From contig JBEIJQ010000003.1 in the NCBI GenBank assembly GCA_040380145.1, positions 1 through 47,822 of the forward strand: a stretch of 47,822 nt of DNA. Reading direction: 5' to 3'. The stretch is from JBEIJQ01 sp040380145 (GTDB lineage: Bacteria > Bacteroidota > Bacteroidia > Chitinophagales > Saprospiraceae). Below are positions 1-8,065 of the stretch, piece after piece. The position numbers and the translations under genes were made by a program. Every line of letters starts with the position of its first letter. The first letter of the stretch is position 1. The notes under the pieces were generated by a model. That model did no database searches, had not been told where the DNA came from, and saw only the letters and a program-made list of their open reading frames with translations.

Positions 1-45
1 AGCAAAACTCCCCCAATTGGTCGGCAGTAGGATTTGCGGGCGCAT
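1..45 (-). CDS. Probable N-terminus of a universal stress protein (partial)
   Basis: Reading the minus strand from an ATG at 45, the 15 codons before the window edge give MRPQILLPTNWGSFA. The pattern ILLPTNWGSFA resembles the first beta strand and ATP-binding loop of UspA-family proteins (I-L-V-P-T-D-x-S-x-x-A). An in-frame ATG further out at 123 would add 26 residues that do not look like a Usp. The gene is divergent from the sensor kinase at 255. The call rests on 15 residues only and could be wrong. Confidence 0.35.
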   Translation of the reverse strand, partial: MRPQILLPTNWGSFA

Positions 46-230
46 TTCGGCTCCAAACCGCGTTATTTTGTGTAGGTTTGCATGATCGTGCGGGCAATCG
101 GCAAGTTTTGTCCGACTATCCATATCCGATCTGCGCGCCAAGCCGCGGCAGCGAGTTGTCGAACGCTTCGTTGCTTTACGGACGTGCTATGGTTGAAACA
201 ATGCTGGTAGAAGTCCTGTTTTTTGGGAAA

Positions 231-238
231 TATATTTG
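231..238 (+). promoter_or_regulatory. TAnnTTTG promoter box for the sensor kinase gene
   Basis: TATATTTG matches the Bacteroidota -7 consensus TAnnTTTG exactly. It ends 16 bases before the ATG at 255, so the leader would be only about ten bases. No TTTG at the expected distance upstream is seen. Confidence 0.5.
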
Positions 239-254
239 ATCCATCGGGGACAAA

Positions 255-3200
255 ATGATCCACACCCCTTTCGCTGCTCAATTGAAACGTCTTTGGCCTT
301 GGGGCCGCACCCAACTGGTGTTGTTGGCCTCGATGCTTTTTTTCTTGGTCGCCGGGGTGTTGGGCCATTGGGGAAGGATGCGGGCGGACGAGGAAAAAAT
401 GGCCGCCCGGCTCGAGCAACGCCTGCTAGAAGAATCCCGGCGGCTCCAGTCGTTGATGCACGACAGTGTTTTTATCCGAAAAATAACATCTGAGGACGGT
501 TTCAACGACGAGGAAAGCCAAAAATGGCGTTCGGAGGTGTTTGGATTTTTTTTGTACAAGTATGATTTCCAAACAGAAGACCATCCCAAACTGCACAAGT
601 GGACCAACAACCACTTGGAGCCGAGCCTCCGATTGGAGTACACCTCTGCGGACACCGTCCTTTACATTCAAAGCCAAGAACTCGACTATCTCCACTTCAT
701 ACACTCTTTTTTGTCGGGAGGCGAAAAATATACCCTCATAGGTTCTCTGCCCATCCGCATCAAGTATTTTGTCGAAAACCAATACCTGAAAGAGTCTTTT
801 CCGTTGGCCCCGTCGTTGGACGGGCATGTTTCATGGAAGTCGATCGTGGACAGGGCCGGTGCGGTGGTCCACGGCCCTTTCGGAAAGCCTTTGTTTCGCG
901 TACATTCTTTCGTAAAGCCGCTCAACAACCGATATCGCCCGTACAACCGGGCACTGTTGGCGCTCGGCGCGATCTGCTTTTTGGTCGGCGCCGCAAGATT
1001 GTCGCGCTGGGCGGCCCGGCGTCGAGGACAGGCGGCCGGCCTGGCAGCACTCATCTGTTTGCTGGCGTCCCTCCGCATCGCACTGCCTTTTCTTGCAGAT
1101 GGAGCGGGATCGGCCTCCTGCGATCCGTGGCTTTACCGGGGACCTTTGGATCTGTTGTTCAATTCCGTTCTGCTGTTCGGGTTGGCCGTTTATGTTTTCA
1201 GGCACATCCAAATCCGGCCAGAAGGTGTGCGCGGCTCCGGCGCCCGGCTTGTAGCCGTCGGAGCCGGCCTGCAGATCTGCATGGGTTTGTTGCTGTACGG
1301 GCTTTCTTGGTTTTACCGGTACATGTTCACGATGGATTCGCCGCCGAGATTGCTGTACGCCTTTGTGTCCGACGGAGGCGGTCTTCCTTCGGTGCTAGCG
1401 CTCGTCATCGCACAGTTTTCCGTCTTCCTTTTGGTGTATAAACTCTCTATGGTCGAACGGGCGCTGACGAAAAATGGCCGTGCCCCATGGGTTGTTTTGT
1501 TCCTGACCGGTCTTGTGGTGGGCATCCTGTCGCTGTTGACGCAAGATGCTTTTTCCGCCCTGTTGCTGTCGGTTTTCACCATCGGGCTCCTGTGGGGAAT
1601 GGCGCGTTTTGTGGCTGATAACCATGTTTCCGCGATTTGGGCGGTGGCGTGGCTGTTGTATTTTTCGGCATTTTCGGCGGCGCAGTTGTACATACAGGGG
1701 AATTGGGCGGAGTTCCGTTTCCAAAAAGGTTTTGCCGTGCAATTGGCCACGGAACGGGACACTTCTTTCGAAAAGCAATTTTCGGAAATCGAAAAACGGC
1801 TGCTGCAGGATTCGATGGTGAAAGAGCAGTTTTCCCCTTTCTCTCTTGTATGGAAACCTTTTGTGAACATAAAAAAGGTGGACAACTACAGTTTGCAGAG
1901 ATTTTTGGAGCTCAAATACCTCGACAAAAACTTCTTTTCGGATTATGTGTACAATGTTTACTGCTACGATACCGTGCAGAGGCAATTGTCGGGGAACCCG
2001 TTGCGATATGGGCAATTGGACACGATGTTCAAAATGGGTCGGGATGTCCCCGGAGCCGACAACCTTCGTTTTTGGAGCAATCCGGACAGTTCGTTCCGTT
2101 ATATCGTGGAATTTTGTTATTCGAACAGCCAAAGGGACATCGGAACGATTTTTCTTTTGTTCACGCCCAAGCCACTGCTGATCAGCAATGTGTACGAAAG
2201 ACTGCTGTCGCACAAAAACCGCTTGGCCCAGGAGCAGCTATCCGATCTGGAGTTTGCCGTGTACAAGGGAGGCAGCAAGCGGCGAGAAGAAGGCGGTCGT
2301 TTTCCCAAAAAACCGGATCCCGGCTGGACAATCCCGGACGAACCGGGGGGTTATTCTTTTTTTTCTGAAAAAAACAAGAACTATTTGGTCTGGAAAGGCC
2401 CCGACAACATCGTTGCGGTCGTTCGAACGGACACGCCTCCCCACACGCGGGCCTTTTCGCTGTTTTCGTTTTTGTTTTGCTTCCATTTGGGAGCAGTGGC
2501 CCTGTTGCTGTTGAGCAATCGCTGGTTGGGCTACCTGCCCTATCCGTTTTTGTTGCCCTCCGGAAAAGGTTTTTCGCTCCGCGGCCGCATTCAGGCGGCC
2601 ATGGTGGCCGTTATCCTGTTGGCCTTCGTGACCATTGCCACGGTCACCATGCTGTACAACCAGCAGCAGCTGTCCAAATACCATCGCTCGCGGAACGAGC
2701 GCAATGTGGCCACCATTGCACGGTCGTTGGGGGAATGGTACAACAAAAGGGGCTGTTCGAAATTGGAACACCACGAGTTGGCCCAAGCGGTGCAATCCAT
2801 CGGCCATTCAGAGCGCCTCGTGGTCAATCTGTACGATCTGGAAGGACAGCTGCAGGGTGCGTCCATCAAAGAATACGAACAAAGAAACATGGTGGCGGAC
2901 CCGATGGATCCGGTCGCTTTCCGTTCGTTGACCCAAAAAAGGGAGAGCATGTACCTGCAGACGGAGCAGATCGGGAGTTACTCTTACACATCCGCTTATG
3001 TTCCCTTGGAAGACGCCGACGGGCATGCGATCGCTTATGCGAATGTCCCCTACGATTCGGACGGGGACCGCTCCGTGCGGCACGACAATGTGGAGCTCCT
3101 CGGCACCTTGCTCAATGTGTATGTGCTCTTGCTTTTGATCGCCGGTGCGGTGGCACTGGCGGTGGCCAATTCCGCGACCCGTCCCTTGACGGCAGTGGCC

Positions 3201-4025
3201 GAAAAGCTGCAATTGGTGCAGTTGGGCCGTCGCAACGAACCCTTGGAATGGAAAACCGACGACGAGATCGGCACCCTCATCCGACGGTACAACGAAATGA
3301 TCCAACAGTTGGAAGAAAGTTCGGCCGAACTGGCGCGCACGCAAAAGGAAACGGCCTGGCGGGAAATGGCCAAACAGGTGGCCCACGAGATCAAAAACCC
3401 GCTCACCCCGATGAAGATCCACCTGCAGCTGCTGGAGCGTGCCTTCCGGGACGATCCCGAGCGCGGCCTGGAAATGTACCGGCGCGTTTCGTCCTCCCTG
3501 ATCGAGCAGATAGACAACCTTGCCCGCATCGCCTCGGAATTTTCGGACTTCGCCAAAATGCCCCAAGCGCAAAACGAACGCCTGCACCTCAACGCGCTGG
3601 TCGGTTCGGTCTGCGAATTGTTCCGCGACATGCCGGACTCCGACCTGACGGTCGAAGTGCCCGATGCCCCCTTGTTCGTGTGGGCCGATCGCAACCAACT
3701 GATGCGGGTGCTCAACAACCTTCTGAAAAACGCCGAACAGGCGATTTCGAAGGAGCGGCGCGGCCAGATCCGGGTCCGTTTGGAAGAAAAAGACGGCCAC
3801 GCGCACATTTCCGTGCGGGACAACGGCACGGGCATACCCGAGGAAATGATCGAAAAAGTATTTTTGCCGAATTTCACCACCAAATCTTCGGGAATGGGTC
3901 TGGGTTTGGCCATGTCGAAAAACATCGTAGAGTCGGCCAACGGCCGGATCCGGTTCGAAACCGCTGCCGACGAGGGCACCGTTTTTTTGATCGAAATCCC
4001 CTTGATGGCCGAAGACCAAGATTGA
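255..4025 (+). CDS. NtrY-like multi-pass sensor histidine kinase
   Basis: A 1,256-residue inner-membrane sensor kinase. One membrane segment lies at about 20-40, then an extracytoplasmic stretch to about 225, a block of seven or eight hydrophobic segments at about 226-480, a second long soluble stretch, membrane segments at about 733-755 and 777-803, another sensor stretch and a last segment at about 952-973. A HAMP linker follows (about 974-1030), then the HisKA motif AHEIKNP with phospho-acceptor His1044, the N box (LNNLLKNAEQ near 1155), the G1 box DNGTGIP at 1189 and the G2 box GMGLGLA. The C-terminal half matches the NtrY/HAMP class of kinases, which autophosphorylate on His and pass phosphate to a response regulator. 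No response regulator is adjacent, so it is an orphan kinase with unknown signal. The length and the internal multi-span block are unusual. Start chosen as the first ATG, immediately before a basic patch and the first membrane segment. Confidence 0.9.
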   Translation: MIHTPFAAQLKRLWPWGRTQLVLLASMLFFLVAGVLGHWGRMRADEEKMAARLEQRLLEESRRLQSLMHDSVFIRKITSEDGFNDEESQKWRSEVFGFFLYKYDFQTEDHPKLHKWTNNHLEPSLRLEYTSADTVLYIQSQELDYLHFIHSFLSGGEKYTLIGSLPIRIKYFVENQYLKESFPLAPSLDGHVSWKSIVDRAGAVVHGPFGKPLFRVHSFVKPLNNRYRPYNRALLALGAICFLVGAARLSRWAARRRGQAAGLAALICLLASLRIALPFLADGAGSASCDPWLYRGPLDLLFNSVLLFGLAVYVFRHIQIRPEGVRGSGARLVAVGAGLQICMGLLLYGLSWFYRYMFTMDSPPRLLYAFVSDGGGLPSVLALVIAQFSVFLLVYKLSMVERALTKNGRAPWVVLFLTGLVVGILSLLTQDAFSALLLSVFTIGLLWGMARFVADNHVSAIWAVAWLLYFSAFSAAQLYIQGNWAEFRFQKGFAVQLATERDTSFEKQFSEIEKRLLQDSMVKEQFSPFSLVWKPFVNIKKVDNYSLQRFLELKYLDKNFFSDYVYNVYCYDTVQRQLSGNPLRYGQLDTMFKMGRDVPGADNLRFWSNPDSSFRYIVEFCYSNSQRDIGTIFLLFTPKPLLISNVYERLLSHKNRLAQEQLSDLEFAVYKGGSKRREEGGRFPKKPDPGWTIPDEPGGYSFFSEKNKNYLVWKGPDNIVAVVRTDTPPHTRAFSLFSFLFCFHLGAVALLLLSNRWLGYLPYPFLLPSGKGFSLRGRIQAAMVAVILLAFVTIATVTMLYNQQQLSKYHRSRNERNVATIARSLGEWYNKRGCSKLEHHELAQAVQSIGHSERLVVNLYDLEGQLQGASIKEYEQRNMVADPMDPVAFRSLTQKRESMYLQTEQIGSYSYTSAYVPLEDADGHAIAYANVPYDSDGDRSVRHDNVELLGTLLNVYVLLLLIAGAVALAVANSATRPLTAVAEKLQLVQLGRRNEPLEWKTDDEIGTLIRRYNEMIQQLEESSAELARTQKETAWREMAKQVAHEIKNPLTPMKIHLQLLERAFRDDPERGLEMYRRVSSSLIEQIDNLARIASEFSDFAKMPQAQNERLHLNALVGSVCELFRDMPDSDLTVEVPDAPLFVWADRNQLMRVLNNLLKNAEQAISKERRGQIRVRLEEKDGHAHISVRDNGTGIPEEMIEKVFLPNFTTKSSGMGLGLAMSKNIVESANGRIRFETAADEGTVFLIEIPLMAEDQD

Positions 4026-4076
4026 AATCCCGCCGTCCGTATCCCGAGCACATTCCAATTGCGAGCATACACTTCC

Positions 4077-5162
4077 ATGAACGACACTCCTACGGCCACT
4101 TCCGGCACCCTTTTGTTGACGGCCCGCGAAATAGGGCGATTGATCGGCGGCGCCGTTGACGGCGACCCGGAGGCCGTGGTCACCGGACCCGCCCGCATCG
4201 AAGAGGGCGTTCCCGGCACGCTCTGCTTCCTGTCCAACCCGAAATACGCTTCTTATGCCTACACGACCCGGGCCTCGGTGCTGTTGGTGTCGCGGGATTT
4301 CGTGGCGGAAAAGCCGGTCGTGCCCACCCTCGTCCGCGTGGACGATGTGTACTCGGCGGTCACCCGTTTGCTGGAATGGTTCCAGCAGCAGCACGGCCCC
4401 GAAAAAGCCGCTGCCAAGATAGACGGCAGAAGCGCGGTGGATCCGGACGCGACACTGGGCCCTGATGTCTCCGTCGGCGCATTCGCCGTGGTGGAAAAAG
4501 GAGCTCGGATCGGCGCCGGCACCCGCATCCACGCCCAATCTTTCGTGGGCGAGGACGCGGTCCTCGGAACCGACTGCGTGCTGCATCCCGGGGCTCGCGT
4601 GCTGGCGGGCTGCGTGTTGGGCGACCGCGTCACGGTGCACGCCAACGCCGTGATCGGCAGCGACGGGTTCGGGTTCGCGCCCCAACCCGACGGCAGCTAC
4701 CGCAAAATCCCTCAGTTGGGCAATGTGGTGCTGGGCAACGATGTGGAGATCGGCGCGGGCGCAACCGTCGATCGGGCAGCCATCGGCTCCACCCGCCTCG
4801 GCGACGGCGTCAAAATAGACAACCTCGTGATGGTGGCCCACGGCGTCAGCATCGGCGAACACACCGTGGTGGCCGCCCAAGCGGGCATCGCCGGCAGCAC
4901 CCACATCGGACGGAATTGCCTCATCGGTGGACAGGCAGGATTCGTGGGACATATCCGCGTGGCGGATGGGGTCAAGGTACAGGCTCAGAGCGGGGTCAAC
5001 CGATCGCTGGAAATCCCCGGATCCGCTTGGTACGGCTCCCCGGCCATGCCCTACAACGACTATTTGCGCGCCTACGCCGTTTTCCGGCAATTGCCCCGCC
5101 TTTCCCTCCGCATGGCCCGGCTCGAAAAAGAACGTCCCTCGACGCACAAACCCGATTTTTGA
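4077..5162 (+). CDS. lpxD: UDP-3-O-acylglucosamine N-acyltransferase
   Basis: LpxD transfers a 3-hydroxyacyl chain from acyl-ACP to the glucosamine nitrogen, the third step of lipid A synthesis, in the cytoplasm. The 361-residue protein has the N-terminal uridine-binding domain (to about 110) followed by a left-handed parallel beta-helix of hexapeptide repeats with the family stretch GFGFAPQPDG and the active-site motif MVAHGVSIG, in which His255 is the expected general base. E. coli LpxD has 341 residues. The ATG at 4077 is preferred; an in-frame TTG at 4059 would add six residues. It lies 51 bases after the kinase gene on the same strand, so co-transcription is possible. The usual Bacteroidota neighbours lpxA and lpxC-fabZ are not present. 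Confidence 0.95.
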   Translation: MNDTPTATSGTLLLTAREIGRLIGGAVDGDPEAVVTGPARIEEGVPGTLCFLSNPKYASYAYTTRASVLLVSRDFVAEKPVVPTLVRVDDVYSAVTRLLEWFQQQHGPEKAAAKIDGRSAVDPDATLGPDVSVGAFAVVEKGARIGAGTRIHAQSFVGEDAVLGTDCVLHPGARVLAGCVLGDRVTVHANAVIGSDGFGFAPQPDGSYRKIPQLGNVVLGNDVEIGAGATVDRAAIGSTRLGDGVKIDNLVMVAHGVSIGEHTVVAAQAGIAGSTHIGRNCLIGGQAGFVGHIRVADGVKVQAQSGVNRSLEIPGSAWYGSPAMPYNDYLRAYAVFRQLPRLSLRMARLEKERPSTHKPDF

Positions 5163-5217
5163 ACTTTCCTCGCGCTTCGGCGTTAAAGAAAATGTTTTAT
5201 TTATCAACCTTTATCAC

Positions 5218-5535
5218 ATGGCACTTCAGATTACCGACACCAACTTCCAAGAAGTCGTTTTGAATTCCGACAAACTTTCCGTTGTGGATTTTTGGGCCGA
5301 ATGGTGCGGCCCCTGCAAAATGATCGCTCCTATCGTGGACGAACTGGCCAACGAATATGCCGGCAAAGCCAATATCGGCAAAGTGGATGTGGACTCCAAC
5401 CAGGAAACCTCCCTCAAATTCAGCGTGCGCAGCATACCGACCATCGTGTTCATCAAAAACGGCAAAGAGGTGGACCGTCTCGTGGGCGCCGCCCCCAAGG
5501 CCCTCATCCAGTCCAAAATCGAAGCACATCTTTGA
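5218..5535 (+). CDS. trxA: Thioredoxin
   Basis: A 105-residue single-domain thioredoxin with the redox motif WCGPC at 29-33, the cis-proline motif (RSIPT) and the FIKNGKEVDRLVGA strand-turn typical of bacterial TrxA. It reduces cytoplasmic disulfides using thioredoxin reductase, which is not encoded in this window. The ATG at 5218 gives the normal thioredoxin N-terminus (MALQITDTNF). It follows lpxD by 55 bases and is closed by a strong intrinsic terminator at 5561-5595. Confidence 0.97.
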   Translation: MALQITDTNFQEVVLNSDKLSVVDFWAEWCGPCKMIAPIVDELANEYAGKANIGKVDVDSNQETSLKFSVRSIPTIVFIKNGKEVDRLVGAAPKALIQSKIEAHL

Positions 5536-5560
5536 TTTTCGCCTTTTTTCGGCCTCATAA

Positions 5561-5595
5561 AGGACCATGCGGAAACCCTCCGCATGGTCTTTTTG
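5561..5595 (+). terminator. Intrinsic terminator after trxA
   Basis: A perfect 11-bp stem (5563-5573 with 5579-5589) with a five-base AACCC loop is followed by TTTTT. It separates trxA from panD. Confidence 0.9.
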
Positions 5596-5598
5596 CGT

Positions 5599-5606
5599 TA
5601 ACTTTG
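5599..5606 (+). promoter_or_regulatory. TAnnTTTG promoter box for panD
   Basis: TAACTTTG is an exact match to the Bacteroidota -7 element. It begins four bases after the trxA terminator and 34 bases before the panD ATG, which fits a fresh transcription start for the panD pair. No clear -33 TTTG is seen because that position lies in the terminator stem. Confidence 0.55.
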
Positions 5607-5632
5607 CCGGTCCATCACCTTTATACCGCGTT

Positions 5633-5980
5633 ATGCAGCTTTTTATCCTCAAATCCAAAATACACCGCGCCGTAGTCACCGAAGCCGACCTGAACTACGT
5701 GGGCAGCATCACCCTCGACGAGGACTTGATGGAAGCCGCCCGATTGTTCGAAGGCGAACGGGTACAAGTGGTGAACAACAACAACGGGGCGCGGTTCGAG
5801 ACCTATGTGATCCGCGGCGAACGCGGCTCGGGCGTGGTATGCCTCAACGGCGCGGCGGCCCGCTTGGTACAGCCCGGCGACTTCGTCATCGTGATGGCCT
5901 ATGCCCTGATGACGCCCGACGAGGCCCGCGATTTCAAACCGGCCCTCGTTTTCCCCAACGCCCAAAACCGCCTGTCGTGA
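5633..5980 (+). CDS. panD: Aspartate 1-decarboxylase
   Basis: PanD decarboxylates L-aspartate to beta-alanine for pantothenate and coenzyme A synthesis. The 115-residue pyruvoyl enzyme has the self-cleavage site Gly24-Ser25 (motif NYVGSITLD), after which Ser25 becomes the pyruvoyl group, and the downstream stretch LNGAAARLVQPGD typical of the family. The ATG at 5633 gives MQLFILKSKIHRAVVTEADL, the normal start; an upstream in-frame ATG at 5567 lies inside the trxA terminator and is rejected. Its stop overlaps the GTG of the next gene (GTGA), which suggests translational coupling. panC and panB are not in the window. Confidence 0.96.
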   Translation: MQLFILKSKIHRAVVTEADLNYVGSITLDEDLMEAARLFEGERVQVVNNNNGARFETYVIRGERGSGVVCLNGAAARLVQPGDFVIVMAYALMTPDEARDFKPALVFPNAQNRLS

Positions 5981-7080
5981 AAAAATATATCTGGAAAGGC
6001 GTTCAGGCCGTCCTGTTTTTCGGCATGGGCTTCGGCCTGCTGTATTGGATGCTGCTCAAGTTCGAGGCATCTTGGAGCAAAACGCCCGACAAGGTCTGCC
6101 CCCCGGGCCTCCAAGATTGCACCCTGCTGCAAAAAATCGGCTATGACTTCACCCAGTTGCACTGGGGCTGGATGTTCGCCCTTTTTGCCGCCTACTTTTT
6201 CAGCAACCTCAGCCGGGCCATCCGCTGGAACTACCTGATCGAACCGCTCGGCGTGAAACCGCGCACCTACAATACTTTCTTCGGGGTGATCATCGGTTAT
6301 TTTGTGAACATCCTTTTCCCGCGGGCAGGCGAAATCGCCAAACCGGCCACCGTGGCCCGCTACGAAAAAGTGCCCTTGGACCGCCTCATCGGCACCATCG
6401 TGGTGGACCGCGCCGTGGACATCTCGATCTTGCTGTCGCTCATCGGCCTCACTTTTTTGCTGGAATTCGAAAAAATCTCCGCTTTCGTACAAAAAGGCCG
6501 CGGCGACAATCCCGCCGGGGCCGAAGAAAGCGGCAGTTTTCTGACCAGCCCCCTCGTGCTGGTCTTGGTGGCCGTGACGGTCATAGCCGCCGCGCTCTGG
6601 TTGTTTTTTGGGAAAACATTGGTCAAAATGACTTTTTTCCAAAAAATCAAACAGATCGTCCTCGGATTCTGGGAAGGCATCAAAACCGTGGGCAAGGTGA
6701 AGCAGCGCGGCTGGTTCATGTTCCATTCGCTCAACATCTGGCTGATGTACTACCTGATGGTGTATTTCGGCTTTTTGGCCTACGCCCCCACCTCCGGATT
6801 GGGGCCCGTGGCCGCTCTGCTGGTCTTCGTGGCCAGTTCGCTCGGCATGTTGTTCCCCTCGCCCGGGGGCATGGGCGCCTTCCACCTGGCCACCACCCTG
6901 GCCCTGAAAGAATTTTACGGCATCGCCGAGTTCGACGGCTTCACTTTCGCCAACATCGTGTTCATGTTCGTCCAAGGGCTCAATGTCGTGATCGGCCTGG
7001 CCGCCCTCGGACTGTTGCCGGTGCTCAACCGCGAAAATGCGCAGGAAGCATCGTCCGCCGCAGAACCGGCCGATTCCTGA
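5977..7080 (+). CDS. Flippase-like membrane protein (LPG synthase transmembrane family)
   Basis: A 367-residue integral membrane protein with about eight hydrophobic segments (for example 8-27, then around the motifs SRAIRWNYLIEPLG, FFGVIIGYFVNILFPRAGE and FPSPGGMGAFH). These motifs are those of the UPF0104/lysylphosphatidylglycerol synthase transmembrane (AglD-like) family; the soluble aminoacyl-transfer domain of MprF is absent. The biochemical role of such stand-alone proteins is not established; lipid translocation is an inference. Start is a GTG at 5977 overlapping the panD stop by three bases. This panD partner arrangement is common in Bacteroidota genomes. Confidence 0.85.
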   Translation: MKKYIWKGVQAVLFFGMGFGLLYWMLLKFEASWSKTPDKVCPPGLQDCTLLQKIGYDFTQLHWGWMFALFAAYFFSNLSRAIRWNYLIEPLGVKPRTYNTFFGVIIGYFVNILFPRAGEIAKPATVARYEKVPLDRLIGTIVVDRAVDISILLSLIGLTFLLEFEKISAFVQKGRGDNPAGAEESGSFLTSPLVLVLVAVTVIAAALWLFFGKTLVKMTFFQKIKQIVLGFWEGIKTVGKVKQRGWFMFHSLNIWLMYYLMVYFGFLAYAPTSGLGPVAALLVFVASSLGMLFPSPGGMGAFHLATTLALKEFYGIAEFDGFTFANIVFMFVQGLNVVIGLAALGLLPVLNRENAQEASSAAEPADS

Positions 7081-7098
7081 TCAGCGCCCGGCAGACCG

Positions 7099-7131
7099 TT
7101 TGCGTCCGATCCGTTTTTTTATATAATTTTG
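7099..7131 (+). promoter_or_regulatory. Bacteroidota-type promoter for the MscS gene
   Basis: TTTG at 7099-7102 and TAATTTTG at 7124-7131 are separated by 21 bases, matching the Bacteroidota sigma factor consensus TTTG-N(17-23)-TAnnTTTG. An A/T-rich leader of about 50 bases leads to the ATG at 7189. Confidence 0.75.
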
Positions 7132-7188
7132 ATTTTCTTTTTTTTATAAAAAAATCCATTCAAAAAAAGGTCTTTTCCGGTACCCGAG

Positions 7189-8065
7189 ATGAAAGTCCTG
7201 CTCTTTCTTTTGCGGATCGCGATGGTGATCGCCTACTTGTTGCACGAGCTCAAGATCGTACAGCTCAAGCAGGAGCCCGCTTTCCGCCGCTGGGGACAGA
7301 GCCGCTACGACTGGTTGGATTATCTCGGCATTTTCGTGGCCTTCACCGTGGTGCTCGATCTGATCTATTGGACCGTGGTGTGGTTTTACCGCCGCAACAA
7401 AAAACTGCCCCGACCACAAAACGGATAATTTCATCCTTGGGGTCGGTCATATCTTCAACCTTTTGCTGTTTGCGGGCATCGCCTTGACGGTGCTCAAATT
7501 GCTGGACCTCAACATCAAGGATGTGTTTCTGTCGTTCAGCATCGTCGCAGCTTCGTTGGCCATCACCTTCAAGGATTATGTGACGAACTTCCTGAACGGG
7601 ATGCTGATCACCTTTGCCAACGAACTGTCCATCGACGATTATGTGCGCATCGGCGAGTACGAGGGCAAGATCATCGACATCACGCTCTCGAATGTGCGCC
7701 TGCTCAACGACGACGACGACATCGTCTATGTGCCCAACAACCTCGTGATGTCCAAGGAAGTGGTCAATTACTCCAAAGGGGACGTGAAAAAAACGACGGT
7801 GGATTTCGAGATGGACTACCGCTATGTCAAATCGGCCAAAGATCTCGAGGAGCAGATCATCCGCAGCATGGAGCCTTTTGTCCACCAAGTGCGTCCCGGA
7901 TCGCACATCCTGCGGATCTGGGAACTACAGCGCGACAAGATCGTTTTCAAATTCCAGTTCGTGCTGGAGCGCTACGACAAGGGCATCGACCGCAACCTGC
8001 GCCGCCACATCGAACGGTTTGTGGTGGACTATGTGCGGGCCACAGGCGACAAGCGCTATTTTTGA
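7189..8065 (+). pseudogene. MscS-type small mechanosensitive channel, split by a one-base frameshift
   Basis: The first frame (7189-7428, 79 residues) encodes two hydrophobic segments and ends in RRNKKLPRPQNG-stop. The +1 frame then reads TDNFILGVGHIFNLLL, a third membrane segment, and the MscS pore helix and beta domain with motifs such as SIDDYVRIGEYEGKIID and LLNDDDDIVYVPNN, to a stop at 8065. The conserved TDNFILG region lies before any start codon of the second frame (the first is a TTG at 7463), so the two pieces belong to one protein of about 291 residues. Removing one base from CCCC at 7408-7411 or AAAA at 7418-7421 restores one frame. It may be a sequencing or assembly error, a real mutation or, less likely, a +1 programmed shift at CCC-C. 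The intact protein would release solutes under hypo-osmotic shock. The 3' end overlaps gldN convergently by ten bases. Confidence 0.85.

Noticed and set aside
3..239. Plus-strand frame open from the left edge to a TGA at 237-239
   Set aside because: Its 78 residues show no domain, and it would run through the kinase promoter box; it could be the tail of an upstream gene, but nothing supports that.
63..419. Minus-strand open frame overlapping the kinase start
   Set aside because: It overlaps the kinase N-terminus and promoter box and has no recognisable content.
2808..5207. Long minus-strand open frame (799 codons) under the kinase and lpxD
   Set aside because: It is the antisense of well-supported genes; its translation is rich in H, R, G and V with no domain, a product of high GC content.
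7463..8065. MscS gene starting independently at the TTG at 7463
   Set aside because: Conserved family sequence (TDNFILG) lies in the same frame upstream of this codon, so a frameshift in a longer gene is the better explanation.
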